64,000 nucleotides of DNA from Puntigrus tetrazona (lineage: Eukaryota; Chordata; Actinopteri; Cypriniformes; Cyprinidae), in the NCBI RefSeq assembly GCF_018831695.1, contig NC_056699.1, forward strand, positions 3,641,492 to 3,705,491, in the 5' to 3' direction. The position numbers and the translations under genes are program-made. The notes beneath the pieces are model-generated. The model ran no database searches. It was not told where the DNA came from and worked only from the letters and a program-made list of their open reading frames with translations. How positions within the stretch are numbered: the first letter of the stretch is position 1; every line of letters starts with the position of its first letter. This document shows positions 52,080-61,200 of this stretch, piece by piece.

Positions 52080-52620
52080 GTCAATCGCATGCCATCTCCC
52101 TCCCAGGTCCTCTCTGCTGCAGTGACCCCCCCTAAAACAGGATAAGTGAAATAATCAGCGGGGAAATTAAACATGGTAGCCTCCCCTGACGGCCCCTCCC
52201 AAAGCCATCATGCCGATTAAGAGGCATCATTTGCGATTTGTGAATTTGGAAGTATGCAACTGATGTTTTCGTCTTACTTTTGTGCCACCAAATGAGTAAT
52301 GCAGCCCTCGCTGTTGAAAACATCCGTTCAGAGCGCACATTAGCTCGGTGGCCAAAAACAATATCGGCTAATGGTATGAAGGCATGTGTTAAAATTGAGC
52401 TAATTTTGGTGATGGGACTGAGAGTGTTCAGTTCCGTATTGCACACCTTTGCAATGCTTCCCAAAACTTTCGGGATTTGTCGACAACCTTGGCACCCCTG
52501 GCATTTGATGACCTGATGTAGATATCCTTGGATGCAAATGAAGTTTTCCTGCTGTAGAGCTTGAACCCAGGAGACAGATCCAGAGGACTCCAATTATGTT
52601 TTTTGAAGATGTTGTTCAGC
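52080..52620. other. complex unique island, possible conserved element or exapted hAT fragment
   Basis: High-complexity sequence 2.1-2.6 kb past slitrk5. A 153-codon minus-strand ORF (52132-52593) contains SERMFSTA (nt 52309-52332), resembling the SERVFSTAG dimerisation motif of hAT transposases, but the rest of the ORF does not look like one. Could be a conserved non-coding element, an old transposon piece or part of a long slitrk5 3' UTR. Confidence 0.3.
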
Positions 52621-52749
52621 ACACAAAGTTTTATTTATTCCTGCTAACTCAGAGTTTCTTGAATAAAAATGACAGAGAAAAAAAGCAACATACAATCCAA
52701 AACATAAAAAAAAGGTTAAGCGTGAGAAAAATAAAATAATAATAAAAAT

Positions 52750-53240
52750 GCACAGTCACCTGACAATCAACCCTTGCACGTTATTAATTACGTTAACATC
52801 CCTCAGCAGCGCATCAGTGTGTAACAGTATGTCAAGGTCGGTCCTTTCATAATAGCCCCTTTGTGGCTTTACAATGCTGCGGTTCGCCCTCCTCAGATTA
52901 TAAAGACAAGTTGTCAGGTTACCCAAATTATTCAAGCCCCTCATCCTCAGATGCAGCCTTCATTTTCCACAGCTATAAAAAGATCCACATCATGCTCAAA
53001 GTGGAATAGGACCCTTGAGCCTAGTGAGGCAGTGGGTACAAAGCAGACCTCTTTATCATTGAGTAGAGGGCCAGGTCAGCTTCCCTCCCAGCTTCCTCTC
53101 AACACTCGACACAGCAATTTAAAATCCACCGGCAGATACAGCTGTACCAATATTTTAGTCTGTCATGGTATAGAGGGCAAAAATGGCGAAGTTCTTAAAG
53201 CACCTCTAAAGATCAAAGTGGCATCAAAATAATCCATCGA
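52750..53240. promoter_or_regulatory. candidate conserved non-coding island with TCF/LEF site
   Basis: The most complex, repeat-free stretch of the slitrk5 3' flank. AGATCAAAG (53210-53218) is a canonical TCF/LEF site. Overlapping ORFs on both strands (62 and 123 codons) have no domain. It may instead be distal 3' UTR. Confidence 0.35.
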
Positions 53241-54528
53241 TCCAACGGCCCAGCTAGCAATCTGCGAAAGGAGTTTGCGATGGTTCGATGCAAGCCCTCG
53301 TTTGGAGTCATATGCTTGCGTATCGCTAGAACGCTATAATTTCACCTCTTTGTAATAGTAGTTCACCTCTATTATTAGCATAAGGCAGAATAGCTGTTAT
53401 CGATTTCTCGTTGTTTCCCAGACCGCAAGAACAGTTGACCCTGTTTAGCGGAGTATTGTGTGCGCCGCTCTCCTGCTTGAAGAATAAGGGGTTTGCGAGC
53501 AGAACCAATACATACAAACGACCTGAGTTGAGAGGTTCACCAAGTAGCGGGTTTGGTGTATTGATCTGAGCTATTGAATTAACACCTGTCAACTTACAAT
53601 GGGCCTGCAATTGTTGGTTACCTGGTGAGAGCTATAATCAAGCTTGTTTTAATTTCGAAGAAAATTCTATAAGAACCGACATCATATTTATTGATGACAT
53701 AAACATATTTTGGTCAATATAGTGCAATAAGTGCAAAGCAATCAAAACAATGGAAACGATAAGGGAAAGAGAATTGCGAATGCTTGTATAAAAATAGGTG
53801 TTACATTAAAATATCAGTATTACACAACATAATTATTACTTCAATTATTATTTATGAATTTTGATATAACATATTAAAAATACATATTAAGAATGAATAC
53901 ACATATTCATTTTTAATATATAATATTTCTTCTAACGTTAGCTGGGAAGGCCCTGTGGCCTTCCATCTTCCAAAAAAGTGCAGACAGCATACAAAGACAC
54001 TTTTCCTTTGAAATTGTTAAATGATGCAAAGTCTCTCTTCGACATTGGGGTGTGCCACTGCTGAAAAAAAGCCACTTGTACAATGCAAGCTACAGTAAGT
54101 GATCGGAAACTACAAACAAAATGTTCGTACAGAGAATGGGACATGACACACATAATATTGATGAGCATTGAAAAAATGTTGAAAATACATGGCAAAGAGT
54201 ATACCAATAAATACAGTACTTACTTACAGACTAAAGCAGAGAAATTGTCCTGCTCGATTGGATGCGCTGCTGTATAGTGTTTCTGTCAGAAAGTTGTGTT
54301 TTTTTTTTGTTTTTTGTTTTTTTTCTTTTGTTCTTGTTTGCGAAACCCCTCCCCGACCTCTTTAAATTCACAATATTTGTATGATTATATTCCTGAAAAT
54401 GTATTTGGGTGAGATTAACCTGTACACTTAGATTTATGAGTATTCAATCATCCACTTAAAAAAATAGATTTTTGCATCGCCAGTTTTATATCACAACTCG
54501 TGCTTTCATCCAAGTTCCGCGAGCTCTA
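53241..54528. other. slitrk5 3' flank or distal 3' UTR, no gene seen
   Basis: AT-rich sequence with a T-rich run at 54298-54330. It could be part of a long slitrk5 3' UTR; SLITRK transcripts often have long ones. No coding feature is supported. Confidence 0.4.
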
Positions 54529-54534
54529 TTTATT
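54529..54534 (-). terminator. candidate poly(A) signal of slitrk5
   Basis: First AATAAA on the minus strand after the stop codon, about 195 bases downstream. Further AATAAA copies occur at about 53685-53690 and 52630-52640, so the true 3' UTR may be much longer. Confidence 0.3.
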
Positions 54535-54728
54535 TGTTTTCATTCTTAGATATTTCTGTAATGCCATGTGGTTCTGAAATTAAAGTAACATAGTTCGGCA
54601 CACCCCACTTAAGGATTTGGACTTTTTTTTTTCTCTTTACGTTGATGTATGTTGTGCCAAGGCACCCTCCAGTTTGAGTCAGTACAAGGGGAAAAATGCA
54701 TCTACTGCATTTATAGATAGCCCAACAT

Positions 54729-57332
54729 TTAAAACTGGCTCTGTGTTGTCTGTTTCTCAAGAACTTCGAGGTAGTCCGGCTCTATTTGAAGTTTTGCCTT
54801 TAGTTCCAAATAGTCGTTTCTATTGGGCTCCACAAAGACAGTACTTGGCGCTGTGCCATATAGCATAGTCTCTCGTATTCCTTCTGGATGTAAGAACTGG
54901 CGCCTGACGTCGAAGTTTGGTTGGTATGTGTACGGGACGGGGCCAGTGTACTTATATTCAAACCTGCTGCCAGCAGTCGATGGGGATTTATCCGGCTCCA
55001 GGATTCCTCGGAAAAAGTGTTCTGCATCCTGGACAGGGGACGGCTGCTCACGAGGCTCGATGGTGCTCACTGTGTAATTCGGGCTCCTCAAGGTGACCTC
55101 CTGGTCCTCGTCAGCATTACTCCTGTAGGTGACCTTGAGTTCGTGTAGATCAGGGTAATCCTCCACAGCATTCCCTTCCCGGGACCTGTAGATTGGGTTT
55201 TTGCACATGTGACCTAACGGATGGGGAATGTACTCATAGACATGACCCGCTGGGGCCTTGACCTTGGGAACGGAGCGATTGCTATAGAGATTGTACTGCA
55301 GGTTGAAGGAGCTCACATCAGAGTTGTTTGTGCTGGTACGGTCGCTCTGAGACTTTTTACGCCTCTTCATCACCACCACAAACAGGCCGGCTGCCACAAA
55401 CACCGACATAATGAAAACAAGGAGGAGGCTGAGAATGAGGACAGACAAAGGAACGTTACTGGAATGGGTGTTAAACCTCTGGGGTGTCTCCGTGGTGGTG
55501 ATCCTGTCTGCAGAAGGCTCCTCAGAAGGAACCACGGTGGAGACGATGACATCGGAGTAATCTGGACATAATTGCTCAGAGGGGACAACCCGCATATCCT
55601 GGCCCGCGAGCCGCTTGGGAGTCACGCATTTGACATCATTGACCACTGTTCCTGTGTTTAGCTGCTCCAGCCAGATCTTCATGCCGACCACATCGCAGGA
55701 GCAGTCCCAAGGGTTCTCAAATAGGTCAATCTGGACCAGTGCTTTCAGCTGGTCCAGAACTCCGCTGACAGGCAGGTTTTGAAAGTGGTTGCTGCGAAGG
55801 TTGAGTCGGGAGAGAGACAGACTAGAGAAGATGCCTCCTGGCAATGTTTTTAAAAGATTGTTATTGAGGAAAAGTAACTGAAGGTTGGGCACAAAGCGGA
55901 AGGTGCCACCTACAATCTCTCGAATCTTATTATATTCTAAATACAAGTACTGCAGACTTTTTAACCCAAAGAACATATCTGCTGTGAGTCTGTCAATCAA
56001 ATTGCCATTCAAGTACAGCCTACGTAGGTTAATTAAATCCCCAAAGGCTCTGTCGTGTATGAGTGCTATCCGATTGTTTCCCAGGTGCAATAAATCCAGT
56101 CCCTCAGCCTCCACAAAGTCAGATCTACGAACGACAGGGATGTAGTTCCCTGTGAGATACATCTTTTTAGGATTGTATGGCTTGGGCTTCAGATCTGATA
56201 TGTTTTCAATCTTCCTCTCCTGGCAGTTGACATTTAGCCCCAGGTCGGAGATCTGTAGATTGCATGTACATGTGGTGGGGCAGTCCAAAGGCACGGGAGA
56301 TTTGGTCTGAAAAGCAATGATGGGCCCATAGTTGTAGGGGTTGGCTGGGATTCGAGAAGTAGGCTTGGACTTGGTTTTGCCGGGTTGCCGTGTGCCCTTG
56401 GTCGGCCTGGACGAGGATCGCAGGACGGCCGAAGATGTGGCTGATGCCGTCACGGCCGCCGGTGTGGTCTGGAAATAGCCGCTGGTGCTGAGTGGGGGTG
56501 GAGGCCGCATCTCGTACTCTGATATGGCCCTTCTGGGACACAGTTCCTGCTTTGAGACCTCGTCCAGATCCCTGCCATGGAGCCTGAAAGGAGTCTCACA
56601 TACCACCTCCCCCACCAGAGCTGTGTAGGCGATGCTTTCCAGCCAAGCCTTAAGCGCAATGAGCTCGCAGGAACAATTCCACGGATTCTCCTCAAGCTGT
56701 AATTCCACTACTTTGTCCATATGCTCCAAAAGGCCGATGTAAGGGAACATTTTTAAGCGGTTGCCCCTAAGATCCAGGTGCGTCAAGGGCACATTCCGGA
56801 AAATGTTTGTGGGCAAAGAGGACAACAAGTTGTCATTGAGAATAAGCACAGTCAGTTGCTGAAGCCTGCTCAGAGCATTAGGTTCAATAGTGCTAATGAA
56901 ATTATAGTCTATCTGAAGGTATTCTAGGCTCTCGAGTCCGACGAAAGTGTCATCCCTTAGCATGTCTATTTTGTTATTGTTCAAATGTAATCTCTTTAAT
57001 CCTTGGAGCCCGTTGAAAGCCCCGGTCTCCACCTCAGATATGTCATTATTACCTAAATGCAAAATAGTAACTCCAGTATAGTTGATGAAGTCATTGACAG
57101 ATAGTCTTTTCAGCAAATTACCTGTCAGCAAAAGATGGTACATAGAAAACTGAACTGGGCTTATTTCCGACAGCCGCACAATGCCCCTGTTCTCACAACT
57201 GACCGTCAGAATGCCTTCCTTCTCCTCGCAAGTGCACAGATTCCTACAGATCTCCCCATAATTGTCATACATCTCAACCAGACTCAGAGATGTGGCAACC
57301 AGCAATATTATTTTCAGTATCCAGATATGCAT
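54729..57332 (-). CDS. slitrk5: SLITRK5-like synaptic adhesion protein (SLIT and NTRK-like 5), complete
   Basis: Single-exon ORF of 867 codons ending in TAA. Residues 1-20 form a hydrophobic signal peptide. A first LRR block follows: N-cap cysteines 29, 33, 35 and 46, leucine-rich repeats about 58-210, and a C-cap with NPWNCSC at 217-222 plus Cys245 and Cys265. A Pro/Ser/Thr/Lys linker (266-345) leads to a second block (N-cap Cys351, 355, 357, 370; repeats about 390-535; C-cap PWDCSC with Cys569 and 589). A transmembrane helix spans about 627-655, then KRRKK and a tyrosine-bearing cytoplasmic tail. The C-terminal YLELKAKL and PDYLEVLEKQTT (Tyr854) resemble the Trk-receptor tail shared by SLITRKs. 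The tail segment HVYEYIPHPLGHMCKNPIYR and the linker match SLITRK5 better than SLITRK1-4 or 6 as I recall them. Family role: postsynaptic membrane protein binding presynaptic receptor phosphatases and controlling neurite growth. It is shorter than human SLITRK5 (about 958 aa) because Gly/His- and Gln/Pro-rich tail insertions are absent. The ATG has A at -3 and follows a splice acceptor closely. Which fish paralogue (a or b) is not determinable. Confidence 0.97.
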   Translation of the reverse strand: MHIWILKIILLVATSLSLVEMYDNYGEICRNLCTCEEKEGILTVSCENRGIVRLSEISPVQFSMYHLLLTGNLLKRLSVNDFINYTGVTILHLGNNDISEVETGAFNGLQGLKRLHLNNNKIDMLRDDTFVGLESLEYLQIDYNFISTIEPNALSRLQQLTVLILNDNLLSSLPTNIFRNVPLTHLDLRGNRLKMFPYIGLLEHMDKVVELQLEENPWNCSCELIALKAWLESIAYTALVGEVVCETPFRLHGRDLDEVSKQELCPRRAISEYEMRPPPPLSTSGYFQTTPAAVTASATSSAVLRSSSRPTKGTRQPGKTKSKPTSRIPANPYNYGPIIAFQTKSPVPLDCPTTCTCNLQISDLGLNVNCQERKIENISDLKPKPYNPKKMYLTGNYIPVVRRSDFVEAEGLDLLHLGNNRIALIHDRAFGDLINLRRLYLNGNLIDRLTADMFFGLKSLQYLYLEYNKIREIVGGTFRFVPNLQLLFLNNNLLKTLPGGIFSSLSLSRLNLRSNHFQNLPVSGVLDQLKALVQIDLFENPWDCSCDVVGMKIWLEQLNTGTVVNDVKCVTPKRLAGQDMRVVPSEQLCPDYSDVIVSTVVPSEEPSADRITTTETPQRFNTHSSNVPLSVLILSLLLVFIMSVFVAAGLFVVVMKRRKKSQSDRTSTNNSDVSSFNLQYNLYSNRSVPKVKAPAGHVYEYIPHPLGHMCKNPIYRSREGNAVEDYPDLHELKVTYRSNADEDQEVTLRSPNYTVSTIEPREQPSPVQDAEHFFRGILEPDKSPSTAGSRFEYKYTGPVPYTYQPNFDVRRQFLHPEGIRETMLYGTAPSTVFVEPNRNDYLELKAKLQIEPDYLEVLEKQTTQSQF

Positions 57333-57389
57333 TTTCTTGTGCAGGAATGGCCCAGCTCACGGTAGTGCAGTTGCAGTTTGAGGTGTCAT
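57333..57389 (-). other. slitrk5: slitrk5 5' UTR part of the coding exon, with splice acceptor
   Basis: On the minus strand a pyrimidine run (TTTTTTCCTTTTCTAG) ends in AG at 57390-57391, 57 bases before the ATG. This is a strong acceptor, and the short leader fits the SLITRK pattern of a non-coding first exon joined to one intronless coding exon. The exon start at 57389 is an inference from the splice consensus; no transcript was seen. Confidence 0.7.
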
Positions 57390-58563
57390 CTAGAAAAGGA
57401 AAAAACGTGATGAATGTCTGTTACATGAACATGCAATGTCTACATGTGAAAACTACATTAAACGGCGGACAATGCCATAATGTTACAGGAATATTTTAAT
57501 GACAGATTTGCAGGATCCTTCCCATTATTGTAATGCAAACTCCTAATGCCTAACAGCCTAATGCAAAAGGAGATTCTGATGCGAATAACCAATGGGCTCT
57601 GTTGTTTAGCCTCAACTTTGCAACGCAAGTGGTCTTGAATTGGTTCAGTATTATTTTTAGGCTGTCTGTATTTAATCGTATAAATAATATATAGAATAGT
57701 CTCATACCAAACTCTATCCACCATATCTACTGTATGCAAATGCATTTATTTATTAAACACATCATGCACATTATGTAATACTCGTGATATTGCAAATACA
57801 ATCTAATTTCTTTTCATTACGCATTCAGGCAAATTTACAAAGACATAGAAGGGGAGAACGAAGGAGGCAAAGAGAGAGAGAGAGAGAGAGCGCTCTTGCT
57901 CCTTTGAAATTTAAAGTAACATCGACTGGCAGAAATGCTCTCCAATGCGCAATTTGGGAATGCATTTCCAACATATTATCCGGCGGCATCTCAACTCAAA
58001 GATGCAAAATGTAAAGCCAGTTGCTCGTGCACTGAACAAATCGACATCTCCATGGTTTCCAACTTGAACATCTGCCGCTGAACGAGACAGATGAGCAAAT
58101 CTACATATCATTGTCACTGCAAATCGCCTTAAAACATTAAACGTAAGTCTTTTTTATTTTTGTCTTAAACCAGAGACCCTCGCCGTACCCCAATGCAAAT
58201 AATATCCCCCGTACTCACCCCACATATCCGACGACTTCAGTTTTTTTATCAACTCTCAACCAGTATCGAAGTTAAACCTCGGAGTGCACGACACATCTAC
58301 GTTTCACAAAGGTGCCTATGTTGAATTTCTCCCTTTGATGCTATATGTGACAGTCATAGCTCATCCCTCGGGCGACAAAGACGCGAGTTGATTAAAAGCA
58401 GAAGCGACGTCATCGATTATAGCCCGATTCCATCTTGATGGGGAGCAAACAATACTATATTAAACCATTTTGTTGTGTAGAAGCATTCGTATTCATGCTA
58501 ATCAACCCCTCACACACTCTCTGTCTCCCCCCTCTCTCCTACATAAACACACACTTGGATGCA

Positions 58564-58595
<32 letters not shown>

Positions 58596-59027
58596 TTCAC
58601 GGATACAGCAAAGTCTAAAGCTCTGTAATACGATCCAAAAGTCTACACTGGCCATATTGATTTTTATTTTTTTTGTTACAGAAATTGAATGAAAAACGAT
58701 TAAAGAGTAAACAGTAATGTAACTAAACCGATTAATCACAAAACGGCTCATTCATCGCGCACCAAAAGCCGGTCTTTCCAAAGCAACGCGTAATGCCTCA
58801 TAATTGATGCTCCTAAATCTAACGCCCGAAGCTCGTGAAGCACATATGAAGTTGTGTAACGCATACATAACTGAATATTTCACAAGCCGACACGAGTGTT
58901 AAAGAGGCAGCTTTCTATGCCAGCGCGATAACTGCGTTTCAGCACCACGGACGGCTCCAGCCGCAACAAAACGGGGCTTCGAACGAGACGGCTTGCTTTG
59001 CTTTGGAAGACAATCCATGTTTCTTAC
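57390..59027 (-). other. putative slitrk5 intron 1
   Basis: Sequence between the acceptor at 57390-57391 and the donor candidate CGG|GTAAGA at 59026-59027 (minus strand). A second donor candidate, GG|GTGAGT with GT at 58217-58218, would give a shorter intron. It holds an (AG)n run at 57870-57890, a (CA)n run at 58566-58594 and the RE1 match at 58938-58958. No coding ORF is credible here. Confidence 0.45.
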
Positions 59028-59420
59028 CCGCTTAAACGTGGTAAATTCGAAAACATCATGAGCACGGCCAATCCATAACCTTGAAGACGCCGGTGCCTCT
59101 TTAGCCCGACTGTATAATAATCCGTGAAGCGGTTCGTGATCAGCCTGGGTATCGCAAACTCTCCCTGGAAACGTGACGGTCAGCTGGCTGAAAATAGGAA
59201 AAACGCAAGTTTAGGAATTTCGCTTGATGTGCGTTGCCCTTCCTTGGCAAAATCCAACCAGTGCAATGTCCATTTTAAACGAAATGTATCCACGAGCAAG
59301 GCAGTCTATCCCTTTTTCTCAGGAACGGACGCGCAAAGTACGCATCCCCGAGACGCTTGTGAGTGGTACGGCTGGTATCGCGTTGTATATTGCCGGATGT
59401 ACATGTGATTTCTTCGCTGA
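58740..59420. promoter_or_regulatory. CpG-rich segment at the slitrk5 5' end
   Basis: CpG dinucleotides are clearly denser here than in the rest of the AT-rich window, which is typical of a developmental-gene promoter region. The segment contains the RE1 match, the best first-exon donor and the proposed first exon. No computed CpG ratio is available. Confidence 0.5.
58938..58958 (+). promoter_or_regulatory. RE1/NRSE (REST binding site) match
   Basis: The sequence reads TTCAGCACCAC then GGACGGCTCC, matching the 21-base RE1 consensus at 19 positions with both half-sites at canonical spacing; mismatches are at positions 16 and 19. REST represses neuronal genes in non-neuronal cells. The site lies about 70 bases inside the proposed first intron of slitrk5, a neuronal gene, which supports function. 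Confidence 0.75.
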
Positions 59421-59540
59421 TCTCTGGTTCCTCCAATGCCGTGTTGTCTGTTTTCATATTTCTGTATTTTTTTTATTCTTGTTTTGGCAAGAGGTTCCCA
59501 TAAATCCGTCTTTGGAGATGTGTTGCCATCTTAACTAGTG
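59028..59540 (-). other. slitrk5: putative non-coding first exon of slitrk5
   Basis: Inferred 5' UTR exon ending at a consensus donor (CGG|GTAAGA, exon end 59028). Its start is set loosely by the YY1/CCAAT promoter candidate just upstream. The segment is CpG-rich relative to the surrounding desert and carries several short upstream ATGs on the minus strand. Exon limits are a guess from motifs. Confidence 0.35.
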
Positions 59541-59571
59541 TTTCAACTAGTGGAACTTGGATTTCCATTGG
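59525..59571 (-). promoter_or_regulatory. candidate TATA-less slitrk5 promoter (CCAAT box and YY1 element)
   Basis: Read on the minus strand, a CCAAT box (59567-59571) is followed about 35 bases later by AAGATGGC (59525-59532), the core of the YY1 element, which in TATA-less promoters lies just after the start site in this orientation. The position is about 2.2 kb upstream of the slitrk5 ATG and just before the CpG-rich segment. No TATA box is visible. Confidence 0.4.
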
Positions 59572-59799
59572 CTCACTGTTGCTGTACTGTCGTCAGATCA
59601 ATTGTAAATTTGGGGCAGGGTGGAATATTTATGAGAGGACTTAAAATAAGAGCTTCGTGCACAATGTTGCTCGCACACTGCCCTCTCTCTATCTTATTTT
59701 ACGCAACAGCATAATTGAAGGGTGATGGCGATGGTAAGACAATCGGAGAGAGAAAGAAGAGGAAGGGGAAAAAGGCACTGTATGTGAGTGTGTGTGTGC

Positions 59800-59845
<46 letters not shown>

Positions 59846-60306
59846 GATGCCCATAGAGGGCAGTGTAATTCGGTAAAAAAAAAGAAAAAAAAATCTTTTT
59901 CCATTTGTATGCAGTACACGACACATTTAACTTGTTATATCCTATAGTTCAGTTTCATTTTGCATAATGGGCACAAAGCATATGCCAATCAAAATTGCAG
60001 CCAATTTACTTTGCACAAAAGAAAAGTACATCGATGCATAAGACTGGTAATGCAAACTTCTTTTATTTTGTCATTTCTCTCTACATTTGAGAGAGAAAGA
60101 CTTCAAACAATGCTCCATCAACCGCATCGCCCTTAAGGCAGAGATCAGCAATGCTTCTAAGTTTGCATGGAGCAAGATTTTATGTCTAATCCCCAATCTT
60201 TGGGAGACAGATAAGCTAAATGACAGGCATGCTTCAACCTTGGATTACTGATGCATTTTTTTGTCACCAGAAGGCTGATAGTGTACTGTGTCATATTGAC
60301 AGAAAA

Positions 60307-60308
<2 letters not shown>
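59572..60308. other. slitrk5 upstream flank, no gene seen
   Basis: Contains a (GT)n(AG)n tract at about 59785-59842. No further gene is supported. Confidence 0.4.
59785..59842. repeat. (GT)n(GA)n microsatellite
   Basis: Short GT run followed by about 20 GA units, roughly 230 bases upstream of the proposed promoter. Confidence 0.95.

Positions 60309-60366
<58 letters not shown>
60309..60366. repeat. (AT)n microsatellite
   Basis: About 28 AT units. Confidence 0.97.
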
Positions 60367-60367
<1 letters not shown>

Positions 60368-60432
60368 GATATATATATGGACCCTGTGTACTGACAACTG
60401 AAGTCACACCAGCAGATGCCACTATTAGTTTA

Positions 60433-60435
<3 letters not shown>

Positions 60436-60466
<31 letters not shown>
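60436..60466. repeat. (CA)n microsatellite
   Basis: About 15 CA units. Confidence 0.95.
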
Positions 60467-60469
<3 letters not shown>

Positions 60470-60839
60470 GCCACAGTTTAGCAATTTCTGAAGGGATGAT
60501 TATAGTCAACCAAAATGATTAAAATTACCATTAAAAATGACTTGAAATAAACATTAACTGAAGAAGAAAAGAAAAGTTAACTAAAGGAAAAAAACATGTC
60601 TGTCAAAATCTGACAAAAATTGTTAGGATTGTAAAAAGTAATACAATATGCAATATTGTTTCATTTCATGGTTGCAGAACAGCCCACAGTTAATGTGACG
60701 AACTACACCTGTTGTTAAAATCACCGCCAGAGCAGCTGATTAAACACCATTAAGCAAAAAAATGCCTGGCAAAATAAGCTCATGCAGCATTTGTTGTTTG
60801 GTTTGATGTTCTGTCAGTCATCTACTGCAAAAACATTTT

Positions 60840-61200
60840 AGCGCGGCGTCCGAACACACTCTTTCTAGGCCTGCAGACCAGTGAGACGTTTTCTGAAACA
60901 CATCGCCCTCCTTGTGCCGGCCTCAGATTTATAAGGGCTCAGCTCCAATTACACCTCAAGAGCCACTGAGCACTCCCAGCGTAAATAGAATTAACTCTAG
61001 CATGCTAAAACTCACATGTCCTAAGGAATCTCCTCCTTTGTCCTCTTTTGTATGCTAATTCGTAACGTCCACCTCCTTTCCCATTCCAGCGAGGACAGTA
61101 AGCGAGTGTGACATCTACAACATCTTTAGCGTGGCATCGAAATTAACCACTAAGATGCATTAAATTATTTAAGTCACAGGCTGTGGCTAATCGCATTAAA
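60840..61200. promoter_or_regulatory. candidate enhancer with SOX and POU sites upstream of slitrk5
   Basis: CCTTTGT (61035-61041) and CTTTTGT directly followed by ATGCTAAT (61045-61059) form a SOX-POU-like arrangement of the kind found in neural enhancers. The surrounding 350 bases are complex and repeat-free. Located about 1.5 kb upstream of the proposed promoter. Confidence 0.35.

Noticed and set aside
52861..53232. 123-codon plus-strand ORF
   Set aside because: Lies in a complex island with overlapping ORFs on both strands; no domain, so more likely non-coding.
55370..56695. Other-frame ORFs overlapping slitrk5 (72-116 codons)
   Set aside because: Shadows of the slitrk5 reading frame with no independent features.
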